Source: Acetobacteraceae bacterium | Lineage (GTDB): Bacteria > Pseudomonadota > Alphaproteobacteria > Zavarziniales > Zavarziniaceae | NCBI GenBank assembly: GCA_947379865.1 | Contig: CANCOY010000027.1 | Coordinates: 1-36,928 of the forward strand | Length of the DNA stretch: 36,928 bases | Direction: 5' to 3' | Shown here: positions 7,875-17,209 of the stretch, one piece after another | Position numbering within the stretch: the first letter of the stretch is position 1 | Layout of the letters: every line of letters begins with the position of its first letter | Translations under genes and position numbers: made by a program | The notes under the pieces: generated by a model | Seen by the model: only the letters and a program-made list of their open reading frames with translations | Told to the model about the DNA's origin: nothing | The model's database searches: none

Positions 7875-9674
7875 TCAGGCGGCGGCGTTGAGGCCGTCGC
7901 GCTCGGCCAGCGCCTTTGGCACGGGCACGGGGAAGTCCAGCAGCATCTGGGCATAGGCCTTGCCCTGCGGATCATTGCGCAGGCTGGCGGTGCCACCACC
8001 CCCCAGCACATCCTGCAGCAGGAAATTCAGGCCATGGATGCCCGGCAGGTCAAAGCGCTCGACCTTGCCTTCCAGGATGTGGCGATAGTGATGCGCCACG
8101 GCCTCGGCCGTTACGGCGGCGCGGATATGGGGCAGGTATTCCGCCTTGCGCGCCATCAGGCCCACATTGGCATGATTGCCCTTGTCGCCACTGCGCCCCC
8201 AGGCCAGCGCCACCAAAGGTACGTTGACTGACGGTTCACTTCCCTTGGCATCCGCCACAGCGGGGCGGGCAAGGCTGGCACGGTCCAGCGGCTTGCCGAT
8301 ACGGGCCGGTACCTCCCAGGTGGCATCGCCAATGTGCACGCGCTGCACCAGATCCGCCTTGGGGAACAGGAACGAGAACAGGCGCACGATGGGCATGGGC
8401 TTGGGCCGGTTGCCGCCCATGCCGGTGGTGCCCGGTGACATGCTGGTGCCGGTGGACGTTGCCTCGCGCAGCAGGCTGGCGAGCGCCTTGGGGTCTTCAT
8501 GCTTGGCGGCGATCTTCAGCACCACTTCGCGCGGGCGCTGCACCCGGCGGTTGGGGCCATAACTGGCCTCGGCGCCCAGCACCTCGACGCTGGTTTCGGT
8601 GAAATCCGGCTGGTTGCGGGCGCGCAGCATCTCGCGGCAGCGCTTCAGCACCTCGGAAGCCATCTTCTCGGCCTTCAGGTCGGCATCAATGCCGCCGATG
8701 GTGAGGTACAGGCCCAGGCGGTGGCCATCCTGATAGGTGGCCGAGACCTTGTAGGTATCGGTCGGCGCGCTGCCTCTGGCATTGCTGACGCTGACAAGGT
8801 CGGGGCCGGCCTGGGTGATTTTCACCTGCGAGAAGTCGCACACCACATCGGGCAGCACATAGGCCTGTGGGTCGCCAATCTCGTAGAGCATCTGTTCGCC
8901 CACGGTCGCGGGCAGCACCACGCCGCCAGTGCCGGGTGCCTTGGAGACGGTAAAACTTCCGTCCTCGGAGACTTCGGCGATGGGATAGCCGATGTTGGCC
9001 CAGCCCTCCACCATGTGCCAGTCGGTAAAGGTGCCGCCCGTGGCCTGGGCGCCGCATTCGATGATGTGGCCAGCCAGACTGGCACCCGCCAGACGGTCGA
9101 GGGCGTCATCCGTCCAGCCAAAGGCGTGGATGCAGGCGCCAAGGGTCACGGCGCTGTCCACACCCCGGCCGGTGATGACGATATCCGCGCCCTCGTCCAG
9201 GGCCTTGGCAATGGGGAAGCCGCCCAGATAGGCATTGGCACTCAGCAGGCCCTTGGGGAAGCCGGTGCCGGAAAACATCTCGGTAATGCCGCGCCCCTCG
9301 ATCTCGGGCACGCGTTCCAGCAGATCGTCACCGGTTACAACCGCCACCTTCAGGGACAGGCCCTGCTGGGCGATCAGGGCTTCCAGGGCACGGGCGCAGG
9401 CCAGCGGATTCACGCCGCCTGCGTTGGAGATCACCTTCACCCCCTGGCGGGCAATCTGGCCCAGGTGCTGCTTCATGGTGACGGTAACGAAGTCCGTGGC
9501 ATAGCCAAGGCTGGGGTCACCCGCCCGGGCACGCGCCAGGATCGACATGGTGATTTCGGCCAGATAGTCAAACACCAGATAGTCCAGCCGCCCGCCTTCC
9601 AGCAGCTGCGGCGTGGCAATCGTGCTGTCGCCCCAGAAGCCTGAGGCGCCGCCGATCCGGATGGTCTTCGTCAT
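7875..9674 (-). CDS. atuA: AtuA-family protein (DUF1446 plus C-terminal AtuA-like domain)
   Basis: AtuA is essential or co-induced in acyclic terpene utilisation in Pseudomonas, but its reaction is not established. This 599-residue protein contains the large N-terminal DUF1446 domain, seen as IRIGGASGFWGDS, VISNAGGVNPLAC, GADIVITGRGVDSAV and ECGAQATGGTFTDW. It also has the smaller C-terminal domain beginning around LVALAWGRSGDKGNHANVG. The two are separate proteins in some bacteria and fused here, a common arrangement. It is the last gene of the minus-strand operon, 17 bp after atuF, with an AGAGGGA ribosome binding site. Its presence is the main reason to call this cluster atu rather than the leucine (liu) cluster. 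Confidence 0.87.
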   Translation of the reverse strand: MTKTIRIGGASGFWGDSTIATPQLLEGGRLDYLVFDYLAEITMSILARARAGDPSLGYATDFVTVTMKQHLGQIARQGVKVISNAGGVNPLACARALEALIAQQGLSLKVAVVTGDDLLERVPEIEGRGITEMFSGTGFPKGLLSANAYLGGFPIAKALDEGADIVITGRGVDSAVTLGACIHAFGWTDDALDRLAGASLAGHIIECGAQATGGTFTDWHMVEGWANIGYPIAEVSEDGSFTVSKAPGTGGVVLPATVGEQMLYEIGDPQAYVLPDVVCDFSQVKITQAGPDLVSVSNARGSAPTDTYKVSATYQDGHRLGLYLTIGGIDADLKAEKMASEVLKRCREMLRARNQPDFTETSVEVLGAEASYGPNRRVQRPREVVLKIAAKHEDPKALASLLREATSTGTSMSPGTTGMGGNRPKPMPIVRLFSFLFPKADLVQRVHIGDATWEVPARIGKPLDRASLARPAVADAKGSEPSVNVPLVALAWGRSGDKGNHANVGLMARKAEYLPHIRAAVTAEAVAHHYRHILEGKVERFDLPGIHGLNFLLQDVLGGGGTASLRNDPQGKAYAQMLLDFPVPVPKALAERDGLNAAA

Positions 9675-9691
9675 GGCCTGGTCCCTCTGTC

Positions 9692-11668
9692 CTAGGATGC
9701 CGCGATGGCCTCGATGGTGACCAGGATCTGGCGTGTGGCCACCTGGTCGCCCGCGCGCGCCGCGACGGAGACGACGATGCCGTCCACTGGCGCCGTCAGC
9801 TGATGCTCCATCTTCATGGCTTCCAGCACCGCCAGCACTTCGCCGCGTGCAACCGTGGCGCCAGCCTCCACCCGCACCGCCACGACGCGCCCGTTCATCG
9901 GCGCCCGCACAAGGCCGTCGGCGCCTGCATCGGCGGTGGCCGCCGGGGCATAGGTGACGTCGTGGAACTTGTGGGTGGCGGCACCCGTGTCGAGGAAGAC
10001 ATGGTCATCCGCGATGGCAAAGCGTGCAGTCCCATCCATGCCCTCGCAGGCATAGCGCACCCGGTCACCCTCGATGCCATGAATGCTGATGACAAAGCTC
10101 GTCTCGGCGCCGCTGACGCTATAGGTGCGGCCACGTGCACCCACCTTCAGGGCGGTGACAGTCTCTCCCTCGGCCAGACGCACGGGGGATTCGGCTTCAC
10201 CAACCGACCACCAGCCGGCCAGTTCGTCTGCGCCGGCCTTGGGGGCCGTATCCACCAGCAGGGCTGCGGCCAGCGCGCGGGCAAAGGTGCGGTCTGCCGG
10301 GGCCAGGTCTGCCGGGTTGGGGAAGTTGCGCTCGATAAAGGCGGTGGTGGCATTGCCGGCGGCAAACTCGTCATGCCCCAGCATGGAGACAAGGAAGCCC
10401 TTGTTGGTGACAAGGCCCAGCACCGTGGTGCGCTCCAGCGCACCGATCAGGCGGCGGCGGGCCTCGTCGCGGTCGGCACCCCAGGCGATGACCTTGGCCA
10501 CCATCGGGTCGTAGAAGGGGCTGATCTCGCCACCATCGCGCATGCCATGGTCCACGCGCACGCCGTCACCCTCAGCCGGGTGCCAGGCCAGAACATGGCC
10601 GGTTTCCGGCAGGAAGCCGGCCTCGGGGCTTTCGGCATAAAGCCGGGCCTCTATGGCATGGCCGGTCAGGCGCACGTCGTCCTGGGTGATGGCAAGGGGC
10701 AGGCCCGCTGCCACATCCAGCTGCATGGCCACAAGATCAAGGCCTGTAATGCATTCCGTTACGGGATGCTCCACCTGCAGCCGGGTGTTCATCTCAAGGA
10801 AATAGAAGCTGCCATTGGCGTCCAGCAGGAACTCCACCGTGCCGGCGCCCACATAGCCGATGCGCTTGGCCGCCTTCACCGCGGCATCGCCCATGGCGGC
10901 GCGCAGGGCAGGGGTCATCACCGGGCAGGGGGCCTCTTCCAGGACCTTCTGGTGGCGGCGCTGCACGGAACAGTCGCGCTCCCCCAGATGGATCACATGG
11001 CCATGGGCATCGGCCATCACCTGGATCTCGACATGGCGCGGCTCGATCACGGCCTTCTCAAGGATCAGCTCGTCAGAACCAAAGGCGCCCAGCGCCTCGG
11101 ACTTGGCACTGGCGGCGGCTGCCACCATGGCGTCGGCCGAATGCACCAGACGCATGCCGCGCCCACCACCACCGGCGGCCGCCTTGACCATCACCGGATA
11201 GCCGATGCGCGTCGCTTCAGCCAGCAGCGTTGCATCGTCCTGTGCCGCACCCTGATAGCCGGGCACGCAGGGGACGCCGGCCTCGATCATCAGGCGCTTG
11301 GCCGCGCCCTTGTTGCCCATGGCCCGGATCGCCTCGGCGGGCGGGCCGATGAAGACGAGGCCAGCGGCAGCGCAGGCGTCGGCAAAGGCCGCGTTTTCCG
11401 ACAGGAAACCATAGCCCGGGTGAATGGCCCCAGCACCTGCCTGCTTGGCGGCGGCGATGATGTTGGGGATGGAGAGGTAGGACTGGGCAACCGGCGCCGG
11501 CCCGATGGGCACCGCCACATCGGCCATGCGCGTGTGACGCGCCCCTGCATCAGCCTCCGAAAAGACGGCGACGGTGCGATAGCCCTTGGCCTGCGCACCC
11601 TTGATCACCCGGCAGGCGATTTCGCCCCGGTTGGCAACGAGCACGCTCGTGAAGCGAGATTGCGTCAT
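9692..11668 (-). CDS. atuF: Acyl-CoA carboxylase alpha subunit (biotin carboxylase + BCCP), geranyl-CoA type
   Basis: Carboxylates biotin with bicarbonate and ATP and presents carboxybiotin to the beta subunit encoded by atuC. From the ATG at 11668 it has 658 residues. The biotin carboxylase domain runs from VANRGEIACRV, through the ATP-grasp glycine loop KAAAGGGGRGMR (about 162-173) and EMNTRLQVEHPVTE. A linker domain follows, then a C-terminal biotinyl domain with EAMKMEH, biotinylated Lys619. The start overlaps the atuE stop codon as ATGA, which favours it over an ATG five codons upstream. The alpha subunits of geranyl-CoA and 3-methylcrotonyl-CoA carboxylases look alike; the AtuA and AtuE neighbours support geranyl-CoA. 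Confidence 0.88.
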   Translation of the reverse strand: MTQSRFTSVLVANRGEIACRVIKGAQAKGYRTVAVFSEADAGARHTRMADVAVPIGPAPVAQSYLSIPNIIAAAKQAGAGAIHPGYGFLSENAAFADACAAAGLVFIGPPAEAIRAMGNKGAAKRLMIEAGVPCVPGYQGAAQDDATLLAEATRIGYPVMVKAAAGGGGRGMRLVHSADAMVAAAASAKSEALGAFGSDELILEKAVIEPRHVEIQVMADAHGHVIHLGERDCSVQRRHQKVLEEAPCPVMTPALRAAMGDAAVKAAKRIGYVGAGTVEFLLDANGSFYFLEMNTRLQVEHPVTECITGLDLVAMQLDVAAGLPLAITQDDVRLTGHAIEARLYAESPEAGFLPETGHVLAWHPAEGDGVRVDHGMRDGGEISPFYDPMVAKVIAWGADRDEARRRLIGALERTTVLGLVTNKGFLVSMLGHDEFAAGNATTAFIERNFPNPADLAPADRTFARALAAALLVDTAPKAGADELAGWWSVGEAESPVRLAEGETVTALKVGARGRTYSVSGAETSFVISIHGIEGDRVRYACEGMDGTARFAIADDHVFLDTGAATHKFHDVTYAPAATADAGADGLVRAPMNGRVVAVRVEAGATVARGEVLAVLEAMKMEHQLTAPVDGIVVSVAARAGDQVATRQILVTIEAIAAS

Positions 11669-12483
11669 GTCCGCTCTACCCATTTTGCCGAACGTTTTTC
11701 AAGGAAAGCACTCACCCCCTCCTGCCCCTCAGGTCCGCGCAGGGCGCGGGCAAAGGCAAGGGAGGCATCATCAAGAACCTGGCTGACATGGCGTGTGCCC
11801 ACGTCCAGCAGGATGCGCTTGGTGGCAGCATTGGCGCCGGGCGCGCAGCGATCGATATCGCCCAGCACGCGGTCGAGGGTTGCCTCAAGGCTGGCTTCAT
11901 CGGCGCAGGCGTAATGCACAAGGCCCATCTCCAGCGCCGCATCGCCCTTGAAACGGGCGCCCGACAGGGCAATGCGCCGGGCCGTGGTCAGCCCCACCCG
12001 CTGCACCACAAAGGGCGCGATCTGGGCGGGTGGAATGCCAAGGCCGGTTTCCGACAGGGCAAAGCGCGTGTCGGTGCGGGCAATGGCAATGTCGGTGACA
12101 CAGACAAGGCCAAGACCACCACCAAAGGCCGCGCCTTCGATGACACCCACCACCGTCTGGGGCAGGGCATTGAAGCGCACCAGGAAGTTCCCGAAAGAGC
12201 GGTTGAACTCGGCGATCGGGTCCGGCCCTTTTTCCGGCAGGGGCGTCTCGAAGCTGCGGCGAAATCCCTTGATGTCGCCGCCCGCGCAGAAGGTGCCATC
12301 GGCGCCGCGCAGCACCAGGGTGCGCAGGCCGGCCTCATGCTCTGCAAAACCGCAGACAGCATGCAGATCGGCCACCACCTCGTCGGTCATGGCATTGCGC
12401 GTTTCCGGCCGGTTGATCGTTACCCTGAGGGTTGAGCCCTCAAGGCTAAGCAGCAGCGTGCTGACGCTGGGTAGGTTCGCCAT
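11665..12483 (-). CDS. atuE: Isohexenylglutaconyl-CoA hydratase-like crotonase
   Basis: Expected to hydrate isohexenylglutaconyl-CoA, the carboxylated geranyl-CoA product. The 272-residue crotonase has FCAGGDIKGFRR at the oxyanion hole. The usual first catalytic glutamate is replaced (GGGLGLVCVTD instead of GGGxE), while a glutamate is kept in ALSETGLGIPPAQIAPFV. That combination, including the PAQIAPF segment, is as I remember AtuE proteins and differs from methylglutaconyl-CoA hydratases of leucine breakdown, which keep GGGLE. It lies 1 bp after atuD and overlaps atuF by 4 bp. Call rests on motif pattern and operon position. Confidence 0.85.
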   Translation of the reverse strand: MANLPSVSTLLLSLEGSTLRVTINRPETRNAMTDEVVADLHAVCGFAEHEAGLRTLVLRGADGTFCAGGDIKGFRRSFETPLPEKGPDPIAEFNRSFGNFLVRFNALPQTVVGVIEGAAFGGGLGLVCVTDIAIARTDTRFALSETGLGIPPAQIAPFVVQRVGLTTARRIALSGARFKGDAALEMGLVHYACADEASLEATLDRVLGDIDRCAPGANAATKRILLDVGTRHVSQVLDDASLAFARALRGPEGQEGVSAFLEKRSAKWVERT

Positions 12484-12484
12484 C

Positions 12485-13657
<1,173 letters not shown>

Positions 13658-13666
13658 GCTGGGCTC

Positions 13667-15286
13667 CTACATCCGGCCTACGCCAAAGGTGATCGGATGC
13701 ATCTCGCGGTGGTCGCCATCGCGGGCCGTGGCGAGGCAGAAGGCCAGTACGCGGCGGCTGTCGCGCGGGTCGATCAGGCCATCGTCCCACAGGCGGGCTG
13801 TTGCATAGAGGGCCTTGCCCTCGGCGTCATAGGCATCGATGACGCGCTTGGACATGGCGTCGAGGGCGGCGCGATCGGGTTCCTCGCCCCGGCGGCGCGA
13901 GCCTTCCTCGGCGATGATGGTCATGGTCTTGGCAGCCTGTTCGCCACCCATGACGGAGATCTGGTTGTTGGGCCAGGCAAAGATGAAGCGCGGATCAAAG
14001 CCACGCCCGCTCATGCCATAGTTGCCCGCACCAAAGGATGCGCCAATGTGCAGGGTCACGCGCGGCACCGTGGCATTCACCACGGCCTGGATCATCTTGG
14101 AGCCGTGCTTGACGATGCCGCTTTCCTCGGACTCGCGACCCACCATGTAACCGGTTGTGTTTTGCAGGAAGACCAGTGGCACACCAGACTGCGAACAGGC
14201 CTGGATGAACTGGGCCGCCTTGGCCGCACCATCGGCGTCAATCGGGCCATTGTTGCCCAGAATCCCCACGGCCTGGCCCATGACCGTGGCATGGCCCACC
14301 ACCGTATGGGGGCCATAGGCTGGCTTGAAATCAAGGAAGTCGGAGCCATCCACCAGCCGGGCGATGACTTCGTGCACGTCATAGGGCTGGCGATAGTCGA
14401 TGGGGACGATGCCCAGGATTTCCTCGGCATCATGGCGCGGTGCGCTGAAGGACTTGGTGGGGCGCGGCCGCAGGCCATCGTTCAGCGAAAGGCGGCCCAT
14501 GATGTCGCGGGCGATGCGGATGCCGTCTGCGTCGTTCTCGGCCATGTACTCGCCCGTGCCGGAGATCTGGTAGTGCATTTCCGCGCCGCCCAGTTCTTCC
14601 TCGGTCGCAACCTCGCCGGTGGCGGCCTTGAGCAAGGGTGGGCCAGCCAGGAAGACGCGGCTGCGGCCACGCACCACGATCACATAGTCGGAAAGCCCGG
14701 TCTGATAAGCGCCGCCAGCGGTGGACGAGCCATTGACCACCGAAATCGTCGGCAGGCCCATGGCCGAGAGGCGGGCCAGATTGGCAAAGGTCTTGCCGCC
14801 GCGCACAAAGAGTTCGGCCTGACGGAAGAGGTTGGCGCCGGCGCTTTCGATCAGCTGCACATAGGGCATGCGGTTCTGGATCGCGATGTCCTGGGCGCGC
14901 AGGCACTTTTCCACGCCCATGGGCGTCATGGCGCCGCCGCGGATGCCGGCATCATTGATATACATGACGCAGCGCACGCCAGAGACAAAGCCGATGCCGG
15001 CGATGTTGCCGCCACCCGCAATGTTCTTGTCGCCATCGTCATCGTGCATGCGATAGCCGCACAGGGTGGAGAGCTCCAGCCAGGGCGCACCCCGGTCGAG
15101 CAGCAGCGCCAGGCGGTCGCGCGGCACCAGCTGGCCGCGCGCCTCGAACTTGTCGCGGGCGCGGTTGGAGGTTGCGTGCACCTTGGCCTCAAGGGCGCGG
15201 AAGCCCTCGATCAGGGCCAGATGGTCGGCACGGTTGCGCCGGAAAGTCTCGGACCCCGTATCAATGCGGGAGTCGATCACGCCCAT
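13667..15286 (-). CDS. atuC: Geranyl-CoA carboxylase beta (carboxyltransferase) subunit
   Basis: Transfers CO2 from carboxybiotin to the gamma-methyl group of an alpha,beta-unsaturated 3-methyl acyl-CoA. The 539-residue protein has the two crotonase-like halves of biotin carboxyltransferases. The N-terminal half includes GSSTAGGAYQTGLSDYV, FLAGPPLLKAATGE and GGAEMHYQISGTGEYMAEND. The C-terminal half includes GASFGAGNYGMSGRGFDP and ISVMGGEQAA. Wording around the acyl pocket (GTGEYMAENDADG) fits geranyl-CoA rather than methylcrotonyl-CoA carboxylase as far as I recall, but this needs alignment. It is first in the operon, with a GAGGAG ribosome binding site eight bases before the ATG. Pairs with the AtuF alpha subunit downstream. 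Confidence 0.87.
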   Translation of the reverse strand: MGVIDSRIDTGSETFRRNRADHLALIEGFRALEAKVHATSNRARDKFEARGQLVPRDRLALLLDRGAPWLELSTLCGYRMHDDDGDKNIAGGGNIAGIGFVSGVRCVMYINDAGIRGGAMTPMGVEKCLRAQDIAIQNRMPYVQLIESAGANLFRQAELFVRGGKTFANLARLSAMGLPTISVVNGSSTAGGAYQTGLSDYVIVVRGRSRVFLAGPPLLKAATGEVATEEELGGAEMHYQISGTGEYMAENDADGIRIARDIMGRLSLNDGLRPRPTKSFSAPRHDAEEILGIVPIDYRQPYDVHEVIARLVDGSDFLDFKPAYGPHTVVGHATVMGQAVGILGNNGPIDADGAAKAAQFIQACSQSGVPLVFLQNTTGYMVGRESEESGIVKHGSKMIQAVVNATVPRVTLHIGASFGAGNYGMSGRGFDPRFIFAWPNNQISVMGGEQAAKTMTIIAEEGSRRRGEEPDRAALDAMSKRVIDAYDAEGKALYATARLWDDGLIDPRDSRRVLAFCLATARDGDHREMHPITFGVGRM

Positions 15287-15585
15287 GTCAGATGCTCCTC
15301 AGGTCCCTGGTGGGCCAGGTTCCCGGCCCAAGTCCACGGCAAGACGCGGGAAAGCAATACGGACAGGCTTTTGGGCCTGATCCCCTGGCGGGACCCCGAA
15401 GCCACAGCATGTGCGGCCCCTGTCGGTCATCCGATTGCGTTTCCCCTCTGAACTGATCATGGCCCAAAGGCGGACCTCAGGTAAACCGCCCGGCCCGACG
15501 GACGCATCTTGGCGCGCCGTGCTGGAGCGCTTAGGCTTGGCCGCAGCGAGGTGCGGCCCACCGCACCCTTCAGGGAGGAAGACAG
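15287..15585. promoter_or_regulatory. Divergent intergenic region between atuC and the EthD-like gene
   Basis: A 299-bp gap with no convincing coding sequence, and the only place where the atu operon promoter can lie. It holds two dyads: TGGGCC-N8-GGCCCA at 15311-15330, just upstream of the atuC ribosome binding site, and CAGGC-N6-GCCTG at 15364-15379. Either could be an operator. No clear -35/-10 pair was identified by eye. Confidence 0.45.
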
Positions 15586-16359
15586 ATGATCAAGCTTGTC
15601 TATGTCATCACGCGGCGCGCCGACATGTCGTCGGAAAAATTCCACGACTATTGGTTGAACACCCACGGCCCCAAGGTGGCGAGCGTGGCCAAGGCCATCC
15701 GCGCCCGCAAATATGTGCAAAGCCATCTGCTCGACCACCCGGCCAACGAGGGCATGCGGGCGGTGCGCGGCATGCTGCCCCCGGTAGACGGCATCACCGA
15801 GGTGTGGTGGGACAGCCTGGAAGACTTCAACGCAGCCTATGCCACGCCCGAAGGGGCCGCCGCCGACCGGATCCTGGCCGAGGACGAGGCCAAGTTCATC
15901 GATTTCGCGCACTCGCAGGTCTTCATGACCCACGAAAACGTTATCTTCGACCATACAGCTGGCAAGGGGCCGGGACCGGATGCGGTGAAGGTCACCTATC
16001 TCCTCAGCGCCCGCAACGACCTGACCCGGGCCGCCTGCCACAAGACCTGGCTGCACGACCACGGGCCCCTGGTGGCGAGCTTTGCCGAGCCGCTCCTGAT
16101 GAAAAAGTACATCCAGAGCCACACCACACCTGGCGGTGCTGACCCTGCCGTCCGCGAGGGCGTGACCATGGCGCCAGCACTCGATGGCATTACTGAGGTC
16201 TGGATCGACAGCCTCGACGACCTTGGCCGCAGCGGCGAGACCGAGGCCGGCCGCAAGGCCGGCGCGGCTCTTGCCGAGGACGAGCGGCGGTTTGTGGAAA
16301 TGGGCAATTCGCGCTGCTTCCTGACCCGCGAACACCTGATCTTTGATCACACGCACTGA
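15586..16359 (+). CDS. Tandem EthD-domain protein
   Basis: A 257-residue protein made of two copies of an EthD-like dimeric alpha/beta-barrel (ferredoxin-like) domain. The first begins MIKLVYVITRRADMSSEKFHDYWLN and ends with VFMTHENVIFDHT. The second starts KVTYLLSARNDLTRAACHKTW and ends with CFLTREHLIFDHTH. Each half repeats a W-xx-HGP motif (NTHGPKVAS and DHGPLVAS), YVQSH/YIQSH, and DGITEVW. EthD was found in the ethyl tert-butyl ether degradation locus; its molecular role is unclear. It is divergent from atuC with a strong GGGAGGAAG ribosome binding site, suggesting shared control with terpene catabolism. Confidence 0.85.
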   Translation: MIKLVYVITRRADMSSEKFHDYWLNTHGPKVASVAKAIRARKYVQSHLLDHPANEGMRAVRGMLPPVDGITEVWWDSLEDFNAAYATPEGAAADRILAEDEAKFIDFAHSQVFMTHENVIFDHTAGKGPGPDAVKVTYLLSARNDLTRAACHKTWLHDHGPLVASFAEPLLMKKYIQSHTTPGGADPAVREGVTMAPALDGITEVWIDSLDDLGRSGETEAGRKAGAALAEDERRFVEMGNSRCFLTREHLIFDHTH

Positions 16360-16367
16360 CGGCTGAT

Positions 16368-16416
16368 CGCCGGACAGCAGGCAAGCGCCCCAGCGGCCTT
16401 GCTTACTGTCCGGGCG
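16368..16416. terminator. Long hairpin between convergent EthD-like and GNAT genes
   Basis: CGCCGGACAG (16368-16377) pairs with CTGTCCGG(G)CG (16406-16416), and an inner GCAAG (16381-16385) pairs with CTTGC (16398-16402). The stem begins 9 bp after the + strand stop codon and reaches into the last codons of the minus-strand GNAT gene. Likely a shared terminator without T-tract. Confidence 0.5.
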
Positions 16417-17110
16417 TTGCCAGGGCCGTGCGCTGGCGCCCTGCTTCATCGAAGTTGCCGGGTGCCAGCCAAGCCGCGAAGGCGGCCTTGATCCGGGGCC
16501 AATCGGCATCCGTCATGGCGAACCAGGCCGTGTCGCGGTTGCGCCCCTTGTAGACGGTGGCATTGCGGAAGATGCCCTCGAAGCGAAAGCCAAGGCGGCG
16601 CGCGGCGGCCCGCGACGGGGCATTCAGGGTATCGCACTTCCACTCATAACGGCGGTAGCCCATCTCATCAAACACCCGCGCCATCATCAGATACATCGCC
16701 TCTGTCGCCGCTGCCGTTCGCTGGAGGAGGGGTGAATAGTTGATGTGCCCAACCTCGATCACTCCATCTGCCGGGCTGATGCGCAGATAACTTGCAACGC
16801 CGGTCGCCCGCTGTGTCTGCGCATCAATGATGGCGTGAAACAGCGGATCCTGGCCAAGGCCACTTGCCAGCATCCAGGCACTATAGGCAGCGCGGCTCTC
16901 GAACGGGCCATAGGGCAGATAGGTCCACGACCTTGCATCGGTGGTAGTTGAATTGGCGGTAAACAGATCATCTGCATGGCGATCAGGGTCGAGCGGTTCC
17001 AGCCGGCAGAAGCGCCCGGCCATTACCGTGCGGGGTGGCTGCGGGCGCGGCCGCCAGTCGGGCAGGGGATGGCCCACGGGCTGGCCCAGCACGTTTGTGT
17101 AATCTGTCAT
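16403..17110 (-). CDS. GNAT-family N-acetyltransferase (RimJ/RimL type)
   Basis: A 235-residue acetyltransferase of the RimJ/RimL-like group that moves an acetyl group from acetyl-CoA to an amine. The N-terminal approximately 30 residues are proline-rich. The GNAT core then shows LEPLDPDRHADDLF, GVASYLRISPADGVIEVGHINYSP (strands beta3-beta4), the acetyl-CoA loop LQRTAAATEAMYLM, the conserved YEWKCDTLNAPSRAAARRLGF and GIFRNATVYKGRNRDTAWF. The NAPSRAAARRLGF motif is diagnostic. Substrate unknown. It is monocistronic, divergent from the amidase gene with an 84-99 bp gap. No evident link with neighbouring catabolic operons. Confidence 0.9.
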   Translation of the reverse strand: MTDYTNVLGQPVGHPLPDWRPRPQPPRTVMAGRFCRLEPLDPDRHADDLFTANSTTTDARSWTYLPYGPFESRAAYSAWMLASGLGQDPLFHAIIDAQTQRATGVASYLRISPADGVIEVGHINYSPLLQRTAAATEAMYLMMARVFDEMGYRRYEWKCDTLNAPSRAAARRLGFRFEGIFRNATVYKGRNRDTAWFAMTDADWPRIKAAFAAWLAPGNFDEAGRQRTALATPGQ

Positions 17111-17209
17111 GATGCAATCATGGCGCCTCGGCCCGCCATGTCAAGCTGACCGCTTGAAGAGACTACACGGGCCACGCAGACTGGCTGAGGAATTGTGGAG
17201 GACGCCACC

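Noticed and set aside
9803..11914. A 703-codon open frame on the + strand opposite atuF
   Set aside because: Antisense shadow of the biotin carboxylase gene; no recognisable domain and no ribosome binding site.
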